Shown here: piece by piece, positions 43,400 through 49,539 of the stretch
How positions within the stretch are numbered: position 1 is the first letter of the stretch
Layout: each line of letters opens with the position of its first letter
Source: Kordia sp964351775
GTDB lineage: Bacteria; Bacteroidota; Bacteroidia; Flavobacteriales; Flavobacteriaceae
Length of the DNA stretch: 49,539 nt
Assembly (NCBI GenBank): GCA_964351775.1
Contig: CAYGPQ010000023.1
Coordinates: forward strand, 1 to 49,539
Direction of reading: 5' to 3'
The notes under the pieces: generated by a model
Told to the model about the DNA's origin: nothing
Database searches by the model: none
The model's input: the letters and a program-made list of their open reading frames with translations, nothing else
Position numbers and translations under genes: made by a program

Positions 43400-43861
43400 T
43401 TATAACGAAATTGCTGTGGTATGTTTTACTTCGCCAATGACAAATATACTATGCGTATTGCCTATATTTGGAATTGCCGTTAACTTGGTAATCATAAAAT
43501 CGCGATACGCATCCATGTCATTCACCACTATTTTTAGAATATAATCGTAATCGCCACTTATATGGTAACATTCCAATACTTCTTCTAGCTTGATAATTTC
43601 GCGTTCAAACTTTATGACAAAATCTTTAGAATGTTGTGTTAAACGAACGTGACAGTGTGCTAAGAAGTTTTTTTCAATTTTCTTTTTATCTAAAATTGCT
43701 ACATAGTTTTTTATAATCCCTTCTTTTTCAAGTTTTTTAATGCGTTCATATATCGCTGTTACGGAAAGGTGCAACTTGTTTGACAGTTCTTTGGTGGTTT
43801 GCTTGCTGTCAGTTTGCAACAAGGCTAATAAAGTGCGGTCGGTTTGATCGAGTTTTAACAT
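43400..43861 (-). CDS. Lrp/AsnC-family transcription regulator
   Basis: The 153-residue protein has the N-terminal HTH (TKELSNKLHLSVTAIYERIKKLEKEGII, about 21-49) and the C-terminal RAM domain with VLECYHISGDYDYILKIVVND. Lrp proteins sense amino acids. It is divergent from the trans-sulfuration-type enzyme gene with 154 bases between, so it probably regulates that gene in response to a sulfur amino acid (inference). Confidence 0.92.
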   Translation of the reverse strand: MLKLDQTDRTLLALLQTDSKQTTKELSNKLHLSVTAIYERIKKLEKEGIIKNYVAILDKKKIEKNFLAHCHVRLTQHSKDFVIKFEREIIKLEEVLECYHISGDYDYILKIVVNDMDAYRDFMITKLTAIPNIGNTHSIFVIGEVKHTTAISL

Positions 43862-44015
43862 GGAAAAAAATCTATAATTTGTATGTTATAAAAGTATTCT
43901 GTTTAAATATATCTAAAAAAATGCAATTTACTAGTTTTATTTTCTTCTTAATTAAATACTGCTTGATTTTAATTCTAATTGTAATCACTTTTGATGATAA
44001 ATAAAACATATACTC

Positions 44016-45230
44016 ATGGCATTTAATCCCGCAAATAACATTCAAGATTTACAGTATTTCGGAGAATTTGGAGGCGTAAATCCTTCTATTTCTGATTCCT
44101 CAACCTATACATTTCTTTCCGCAAAAACCATGTTTGATACCTTTGAAGGAAATGCAGATGGTTGTTACTTGTATTCCCGACATACATCGCCGAGCAATTT
44201 ATATTTAGGTCAAGCTTTAGCCGCCATGGAAGGCACAGAAACTGCCAATGTTTCTGCTTCTGGAATGGGCGCCATTACACCCGTTTTATTACAATTGTGT
44301 AAAAGTGGCGATCATATTGTTTCGAGTCGAACTATTTATGGCGGAACGTATGCGTTCTTGAAAAATTTCACACCACGATTCCATATTGAAACTTCCTTTG
44401 TAGATATTACAAAATTGGACGTTGTAGAAGCCGCTATTACACCAAATACAAAGGTGTTGTATTGCGAATCTGTAAGCAATCCATTGTTAGAAGTTGCTGA
44501 TATAGCTGGTTTGGCCAGATTGGCTAAGAAATACAATTTAAAATTAGTGGTCGATAATACATTTTCTCCATTGTCAATTGCTCCAGCGAAATTAGGTGCA
44601 GATATCGTGATTCATAGTTTAACGAAATTTATCAATGGTGCAAGTGATACTGTTGGTGGCGTCGTTTGTGGCTCGCAAGATTTTATTAATGAATTAAGAA
44701 ACGTGAATACTGGCGCAAGCATGTTGTTAGGTGCTACGATGGATAGTTTGCGTGCAGCTTCCGTCTTAAAGAATTTACGAACATTACATATTCGTATGAA
44801 ACAACACAGCTATAATGCGGCGTATTTGGCGAATAAGTTTCAAGAAGATGGTTTAAAAACGGTCTACCCAGGTTTGGAATCACATCCGTCACATGAATTG
44901 TTTAAAAGCATGATGAATGTCGAATATGGTTTTGGTGGCATGTTGACGATTGATGTCGGAAGCATCGATAAAGCCAACGAATTAATGGAATTAATGCAGG
45001 AACGAAATTTAGGATATTTAGCCGTAAGTTTAGGGTTTTATAAAACTTTATTTAGCGCACCAGGAACTTCTACTTCGTCTGAAATTCCGGAAGATGAACA
45101 AGCAGCAATGGGCTTAACAGATGGCTTGATTCGTTTTTCTATCGGATTAGATAATGATATTCAACGAACGTATACTATCATGCGCGAGTGCATGGAAAAA
45201 TTAAACATATTGATACCAGAAATGGTGTAA
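44016..45230 (+). CDS. PLP-dependent trans-sulfuration enzyme, methionine gamma-lyase-like
   Basis: The 404-residue protein belongs to the Cys/Met metabolism PLP family: YSRHTSPSN near 53-61, SASGMGAITPVL, VDNTFSPL and the PLP lysine in SLTKFINGASDTVGG (about 203-217), with the C-terminal GLIRFSIGLD. Members are cystathionine lyases/synthases or methionine gamma-lyases; the latter fits the sequence pattern best by eye. A terminator follows. Confidence 0.85.
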   Translation: MAFNPANNIQDLQYFGEFGGVNPSISDSSTYTFLSAKTMFDTFEGNADGCYLYSRHTSPSNLYLGQALAAMEGTETANVSASGMGAITPVLLQLCKSGDHIVSSRTIYGGTYAFLKNFTPRFHIETSFVDITKLDVVEAAITPNTKVLYCESVSNPLLEVADIAGLARLAKKYNLKLVVDNTFSPLSIAPAKLGADIVIHSLTKFINGASDTVGGVVCGSQDFINELRNVNTGASMLLGATMDSLRAASVLKNLRTLHIRMKQHSYNAAYLANKFQEDGLKTVYPGLESHPSHELFKSMMNVEYGFGGMLTIDVGSIDKANELMELMQERNLGYLAVSLGFYKTLFSAPGTSTSSEIPEDEQAAMGLTDGLIRFSIGLDNDIQRTYTIMRECMEKLNILIPEMV

Positions 45231-45249
45231 TTGCAGCGTTTAGTTACTA

Positions 45250-45282
45250 AAAAAAGGAACATCGAAAGGTGTTCCTTTTTTT
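45250..45282 (+). terminator. Terminator of the trans-sulfuration-type gene
   Basis: AAAAAGGAACA and TGTTCCTTTTT pair around TCGAAAGG and run into T. Confidence 0.9.
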
Positions 45283-45327
45283 ATGAACATTTACACGAAA
45301 AAAATTAACAGGCTACACTTGACTATT

Positions 45328-45373
45328 GAACTCGTTTAGACTTTTTTATTTACTAAAAAGTTTAAATGAGTTC
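45328..45373. other. Imperfect 19-bp hairpin
   Basis: GAACTCGTTTAGACTTTTT (45328-45346) and AAAAAGTTTAAATGAGTTC (45355-45373) pair with two or three mismatches around eight bases. It lies between a terminator and the duplicated leader; a second terminator or a decayed mobile element are both possible. Confidence 0.6.
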
Positions 45374-45382
45374 ATTGATAAA

Positions 45383-45495
45383 ATATAGGCGAATTACGGT
45401 TATACGTAAAATTAATTTCATAATTATGATTATCATTGAATGATGTACTCAGAAACCTACAGGATAAACAATAATGTTTATATTGTTAGCGAATA
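45383..45495 (+). repeat. Leader repeat A, start region of a lost gene copy
   Basis: GGTTATACGTAAAATTAATTTC, TATCATTGAA and CCTACAGGATAAACAATAATG align in order with the leader before the gene at 47209. In the aligned position the ATG of that gene reads ATA, and the frame continues I-N-N-N-V-Y-I-V-S-E then stop, versus M-S-N-N-V-Y-I-L-R-E in the intact gene. Confidence 0.7.
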
Positions 45496-45549
45496 AGAAG
45501 ACGTTTGAGAAATGTATACATTTTTAAGCTTGAAGCTGAAAAGGCATCA

Positions 45550-47040
45550 ATGTCAAATAATATATTCATACCTACTAAATTAAAACCTTTTATTATGATT
45601 TTTTACGATGTTACGGAAACTATACCTGGAACACTAAATGGTATCTCTGCCGACGGCATTACTGATGATACCTTAAATTTAAAACTATATATTAATTATG
45701 TTTATAGTTTGGGTGGCGGAACGCTTGTTCTCCCTGGAAATAAGACCATTTTAATTTCATCACAATTAACTATTTATGACAATCTAACTTTTAAGTCTTC
45801 TCACGGAAAAACTACACTAAAAGCAAAAGGAAATGGCGTATATTCTTTTATGAATTGTAGTACAAATGCAAATTCAATCACGCTAGATAGTATTGTATTT
45901 GATGCACACTATAACAATTCAACTCATGCCGTTATTCTTAAAGGAGACGCAAATGCGGCAATTAAGGACAGAGATGCTAATGTGACAATCACTAATTGTA
46001 CATTTAAAAACTTTATTCATGGAGCACAATCGGTTTACATAGAGTCTATTGATAATACGACAATAAGCAACTGTACATTTGATACTGTAAAAGGTGGTAT
46101 TTTTTATCACAAAAGAAATGAACATTTAAGAATTAAAGACAATTACTTCAGCAATTTAAAAGGTCATGCGATCCATTTACAAGGAGCAAAAACAGAAGAT
46201 CATTATTGTAGTGATGTCATCATTGAAGGAAATCATATTGTAATCAAGGTAAAAACTTGGAAACAAACTTCAAAACCACTTGTGGAAATATCTCCATGGG
46301 AACTTCCAGAACGACGACTATTTGCGAAACCTCAGGATTTAGATCTGGTAGTGGATCATGAACCACCCATTCCTAAACGACTTGGAGTTCATGGAATATA
46401 TATGACATGCGGAGATGTTAATTTTAGTCACGAATCTTCACATCATGAAAATGTTGTCGTAGCAAATAATACAATTATTGGTCCTGGTCTTAGTTATGCT
46501 AGAGGTGGTTCTGCTGATTTATTTAGTTTGAAAGATATTGTTCGATTAAAATGTTATGGAAATACAGCTCGTAATTCTGGAGACCTAGGTTATGCTATAG
46601 AACGTTGCCATTATGGAGTTGTTTCAAATAACACCGCTGATCAGAATAATACTTGTGGAATTTCTATTTTTGGTTCCTCTCATATTTCAGTAGTTGGAAA
46701 TGTTTGCACTTATAATGAGCAAGATCACGATCATGATAATTCAAAAAAATTACGATCAGCTCCTTATGGCGGTATTCGCGTAGAGTTTGATAGCGTACAC
46801 ATATTAATCACTGGAAATCACTTTTGTGGAAAAGGAAAGAATAAGAGGACTCAACAATATGGTATTGTCGTAAAGGAAGCAAGTGTTCCCATCGATGATG
46901 AATATAATCCTACAAGACCTCCATATAACATAAAAATCGGCGTGAATCATTACATTGAAAATGGCCTTGGAGATATTTACAATGAAATAGTAAGTACAAT
47001 TATTGAAGACATAAGTGCAAAGGTTTTAAACAATAGTTGA
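45550..47040 (+). CDS. Right-handed beta-helix protein (pectate-lyase-like fold)
   Basis: From MSNNIFIPTKL the protein has 496 residues; the ATG at 45505 would add 15 residues, and I prefer 45550 because MSNN(I/V)(F/Y)I also begins the neighbour at 47209. DGITDDTLNLKLYINYVYSLGGGTLVLPGNKTI near the N-terminus is the usual entry of the pectate-lyase/pre-toxin beta-helix, followed by many NCTFKN-like and GNHF-like turns. No signal peptide. Substrate unknown; glycan binding or cleavage is possible. Confidence 0.75.
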   Translation: MSNNIFIPTKLKPFIMIFYDVTETIPGTLNGISADGITDDTLNLKLYINYVYSLGGGTLVLPGNKTILISSQLTIYDNLTFKSSHGKTTLKAKGNGVYSFMNCSTNANSITLDSIVFDAHYNNSTHAVILKGDANAAIKDRDANVTITNCTFKNFIHGAQSVYIESIDNTTISNCTFDTVKGGIFYHKRNEHLRIKDNYFSNLKGHAIHLQGAKTEDHYCSDVIIEGNHIVIKVKTWKQTSKPLVEISPWELPERRLFAKPQDLDLVVDHEPPIPKRLGVHGIYMTCGDVNFSHESSHHENVVVANNTIIGPGLSYARGGSADLFSLKDIVRLKCYGNTARNSGDLGYAIERCHYGVVSNNTADQNNTCGISIFGSSHISVVGNVCTYNEQDHDHDNSKKLRSAPYGGIRVEFDSVHILITGNHFCGKGKNKRTQQYGIVVKEASVPIDDEYNPTRPPYNIKIGVNHYIENGLGDIYNEIVSTIIEDISAKVLNNS

Positions 47041-47110
47041 AAACACATTCTTTTTTTTAAAAAACTTACAGATAAAAAAGAAACTAACTAAGTATTTTTA
47101 CCTAATTATT

Positions 47111-47245
47111 TATAAAATATAAGCACTTTACGGTTTTCCGTAAAATTCATTTCGTAGTTATGAGTATCATTGAATTCTAATTCAATGATACACTTATCCT
47201 CCTACAAAATGAGCAATAACGTTTATATATTAAGAGAAAATAAAG
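47111..47245 (+). repeat. Leader repeat B
   Basis: The second copy of the leader at 45383: TTTACGG-tttt-CCGTAAA hairpin (about 47131-47148), then the perfect inverted repeat TATCATTGAATT-ct-AATTCAATGATA (47165-47190), then the start of the 47209 gene. The hairpin blocks are conserved in kind between the copies, so the leader itself may be regulatory. Confidence 0.7.
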
Positions 47246-47466
47246 ATTCAGGTGAACTGCATTTATTTCTAGCCTCAAAAACCCAAGAAGATACATGTCG
47301 TTCGCAAGAAAAATCGATTTGTGGAAAAATGGATATTGAAGATGATTCCAAAACTATTTTTGCATGTCAACCCGAAAAGAGTGCCCGAAAACAATGTGCC
47401 AAAATAGGAAAAGCCATTTGTAGCAGATGTGTAGGCTATTTGTATGATGATGGATTACAAGGCTAA
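47209..47466 (+). CDS. Cys-rich small protein
   Basis: From MSNNVYILRENKDSGELHLF the protein has 85 residues; the earlier ATG at 47170 lies in the palindrome and adds 13 residues, so I prefer 47209. It has six Cys: two in the segment TCRSQEKSIC, one in FACQ, one in KQCAK and a final CSRC. No signal peptide. The pairs may bind metal. Family not recognised. Confidence 0.6.
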   Translation: MSNNVYILRENKDSGELHLFLASKTQEDTCRSQEKSICGKMDIEDDSKTIFACQPEKSARKQCAKIGKAICSRCVGYLYDDGLQG

Positions 47467-47482
47467 TTAAGCGGCGTGACTG

Positions 47483-48424
47483 TTATTTAATACTAAATCG
47501 AACATCTGTGACTAAATTCCAAATAGCGCCTTTTTTGATTTCAACTTCGCCCATATCTCTGTAATATTTGATGTAGCCTTTGTGATCCCAGATAAATTGT
47601 GTAGAAGTTTCGTTATGAACTGAAAAATTACTTTCAACTGTAACCGCCGTATTTTTTTCATCATTCCAAAGATTCATTTTCTTATCTGTTGATTGCAAAG
47701 TATATAAACCTGAAGTTTCAAACGCCGTTTTATTTTTTGTTTGTGATGCTCCATAAGCTCCAAAATCTTTGCTTAAACTTACGATAGAACCGTAAATTTT
47801 TTCTAGTGCAACATCTTTTTTCCACTCAATTTTATTTACCGTTTGATATCCATGATTTGAAAAGATAGAAGTTTTATAATGAACTGCTTCCAGTGCATGC
47901 TTATTTTCTATTGCCGCATCATTTGAATCAGTTTCACACATGTTAGAAACTTGAATGTATTTGAATTCTTTACACGGTTTCAGTGCAAATTCTTCATTCG
48001 GATTAATTTCTTGTCCATCCATAAAAAATGTCACGGATTTCATTTTTTCATCACCGTGAAAACCGCCTGTAAAATCTACTTTGTTCGTTGTTCTATAGGC
48101 AAACTCATTTTCTCCAAACATCAAAGCGGTCAAATTTGATTTTACCATAACATCATATTGCACTTCATACACATATGCGTTACTAAGTCTAAATTGATTG
48201 GTATACACTGAGGAAGAAGTATCTATTTCATGTACAATTTCAAATCCATAATATTTAGATTGTTGCATTGTATCTTGAACAAAAGCAATGTATTTTACAT
48301 TATTATCAACGCCAATTTTCTTAGAAGTAACATACATACGTGCATACTCAGTATCATCACATGAAACAAAAAAAGAAAGTACTGTAATGCCAATTAAAAA
48401 TATAGAAAGTATGTTTTTTTTCAT
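47483..48424 (-). CDS. Hypothetical lipoprotein
   Basis: No family recognised. Starting from MKKNILSIFLIGITVLSFF (313 residues), a lipobox FVSC is at about 19-22; an upstream ATG at 48454 would add 10 residues before the signal and overlap the next gene's stop, so the shorter start is preferred. The mature part is beta-rich. It follows the YdjM-type gene by 5 bases on the same strand. Confidence 0.65.
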   Translation of the reverse strand: MKKNILSIFLIGITVLSFFVSCDDTEYARMYVTSKKIGVDNNVKYIAFVQDTMQQSKYYGFEIVHEIDTSSSVYTNQFRLSNAYVYEVQYDVMVKSNLTALMFGENEFAYRTTNKVDFTGGFHGDEKMKSVTFFMDGQEINPNEEFALKPCKEFKYIQVSNMCETDSNDAAIENKHALEAVHYKTSIFSNHGYQTVNKIEWKKDVALEKIYGSIVSLSKDFGAYGASQTKNKTAFETSGLYTLQSTDKKMNLWNDEKNTAVTVESNFSVHNETSTQFIWDHKGYIKYYRDMGEVEIKKGAIWNLVTDVRFSIK

Positions 48425-48429
48425 TGTAA

Positions 48430-49464
48430 TTATTTTCCTTTTACACGTTCCCAAAAAATACTAAAAACATCGCCCATAGTCATATTTTCATCAAATTCTG
48501 GTTGAAAAGGTTTCATATTGAGTCGATCACCATCATGAAATATTTTGAATGAAAACACAGCTGATTTGCCATTTCCAGTATCTATAGAAGGATAACGCAA
48601 ATCGCTGTAAATATACGTATCATCTTCGTTTTTTGAAAGATTGTAATACTCATTACTAAACCAAGCCAAGGCTGCCAAGTCAGGATTCGATTTCGGAATT
48701 AAATCATGCGTTTTCGGTATCACTTCCCAATCAGTAAAGACATTTTTGGTGTCAAACAACGAATAAAAAGCCACATGATAGTCCGTTTCGGTTTCTGCAA
48801 TTCCAAACCATAATATATTATTTAAAATAGAAGGCTCTGTATTATAACGGTCGTAGACAATTCCTTGTTCGGCTAACGATTTTTCAAATACCGAATTGAT
48901 ATAAAATTTGTTTCCAATCGTAAATAGCATATAGGCAGAACTAATTCCTACGCCAAGTTTCAACCACAATTTTCGTGTTGGATTTTTACGATTGAAAAAC
49001 ATCATGACTATCAAACACAGTAAAAACGGAACTGTATAGGTAGGATCTGCCACAGAAATATTACTAAAAGCCACACGATAACTACTAAATGGTAAAAACA
49101 ATTGTGTGCCATATCCTGTAAAACAATCTAAAATTGGATGTGTTCCTATGGATAGTAAAAATAACCAAGTCCAATCTTTCTGTGTGGTCATTCCTTTTCG
49201 TTTCTTGCCTTTATCGTATAATTTATAGCTAAGCCAACCAATTAAAAACGAAGCTAGTACTGCAAAAATTAATGAGTGCATGAATCCTCTGTGAAACAAC
49301 ATGGCGTCAATTTGATTGTCATAAAGCCAATTGCCAACAAACACATCTAAATCGGGAATGGTTCCACCAATAGCTCCTAACAATAACGCTTTATTTCCAA
49401 TCTTTTTTCCTAAAGCGGCTTCTCCACAAGCGGCTCCTAATACAATTTGCGTTAATGAATCCAT
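48430..49464 (-). CDS. YbcI/YdjM-type membrane metal-dependent hydrolase family (DUF457)
   Basis: The 344-residue protein has DSLTQIVLGAACGEAALGKKIGNKALLLGAIGGTIPDLDVF at the N-terminus, HRGFMHSL and GTHPILDCFTGYG, the His and Asp motifs of the DUF457 family, and about four membrane segments. Activity is not established. It and the lipoprotein downstream are probably one operon. Confidence 0.85.
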   Translation of the reverse strand: MDSLTQIVLGAACGEAALGKKIGNKALLLGAIGGTIPDLDVFVGNWLYDNQIDAMLFHRGFMHSLIFAVLASFLIGWLSYKLYDKGKKRKGMTTQKDWTWLFLLSIGTHPILDCFTGYGTQLFLPFSSYRVAFSNISVADPTYTVPFLLCLIVMMFFNRKNPTRKLWLKLGVGISSAYMLFTIGNKFYINSVFEKSLAEQGIVYDRYNTEPSILNNILWFGIAETETDYHVAFYSLFDTKNVFTDWEVIPKTHDLIPKSNPDLAALAWFSNEYYNLSKNEDDTYIYSDLRYPSIDTGNGKSAVFSFKIFHDGDRLNMKPFQPEFDENMTMGDVFSIFWERVKGK

Positions 49465-49539
49465 GAACTTTGTTTAGTATTTAAGTTTTTTTTAATTATA
49501 ATAAAATAGAATTTGGGGTTAACGATTGGAGAGGAAAGG

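Larger units (their letters stand above)
45231..45549. other. Region with two hairpins and a duplicated leader
   Basis: Holds the terminator at 45250, a 19-base imperfect hairpin at 45328-45373, and a leader at about 45383-45495 that is repeated before the gene at 47209. It includes hairpin TTACG-gttata-CGTAA and ATCATT-g-AATGAT. Confidence 0.6.

Overview
The window is low-GC, gene-dense chromosome of a flavobacterium (Bacteroidota, Flavobacteriaceae; the gene set and the scattered GG-leader peptides would fit Kordia or a close relative, which is an inference). Supporting signs are promoters of the Bacteroidota type (TTG, 17-20 nt, TAnnTTTG), a secreted protease with a type IX secretion (T9SS) C-terminal domain, many lipobox proteins, a Rho factor with a long disordered insert, and an archaeal-type prolyl-tRNA synthetase.

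Layout. 1-7.4 kb: tail of an unknown gene, an outer-membrane FadL-like protein and a low-complexity lipoprotein (-), then proS, tRNA-Glu and rpsT (+), rho (-) and a DUF4293 membrane protein (+). 7.5-11.2 kb: an 85-bp tandem repeat, then an accessory cluster with a GH18-like protein lacking a signal peptide, two DUF2589-type proteins and a helical partner. 11.2-17.8 kb: a lipoprotein with a TonB-plug-like tail, a ParE-type toxin-antitoxin pair, a phosphoesterase, truA overlapping an ABC exporter, a DUF3667 protein and the diadenylate cyclase cdaA. 18.0-21.2 kb: a Cys-rich GG-leader peptide inserted between cdaA and folP, a hairpin MITE-like element, a lanthipeptide-like precursor and small membrane or lipoproteins. 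21.4-29.1 kb: a RimB-like/RimK fusion, a GNAT-nitrilase fusion, VOC and Nudix proteins, and a polyamine operon (arginine decarboxylase, agmatinase, deoxyhypusine-synthase-like protein). 29.2-30.6 kb: a structured non-coding segment and two more precursor peptides. 30.7-35.1 kb: a B12-type MerR regulator followed by crtI-crtB-crtZ-crtYcd, predicted to make zeaxanthin. 35.1-49.5 kb: TlpA-like thioredoxin, RskA-like repeat lipoprotein, CRP-type regulator, lpd, T9SS serine protease, CPBP protein, a divergent Lrp/trans-sulfuration enzyme pair, a beta-helix protein and a Cys-rich protein sharing duplicated leaders, a lipoprotein and a YdjM-type membrane protein.

Strongest new observations. (1) The merR-type regulator and crtI promoters carry the same inverted repeat, GTTTA(A/T)(C/T)-N14-(G/A)TTAAAC, at the identical position starting on the last base of the TATTTTTG -7 element. 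This is a candidate operator for a B12/light-responsive repressor controlling itself and carotenoid synthesis. (2) The GH18-like/DUF2589 cluster is an undescribed-looking system, one member carrying two inserted GYTSAPTV repeats. (3) Four ribosomal precursor peptides with GG leaders lie scattered with no modification genes nearby, one with a duplicated core. (4) A dispersed palindromic repeat family sits 3' of genes. (5) Two neighbouring genes share a duplicated leader, one copy of which has lost its start codon.
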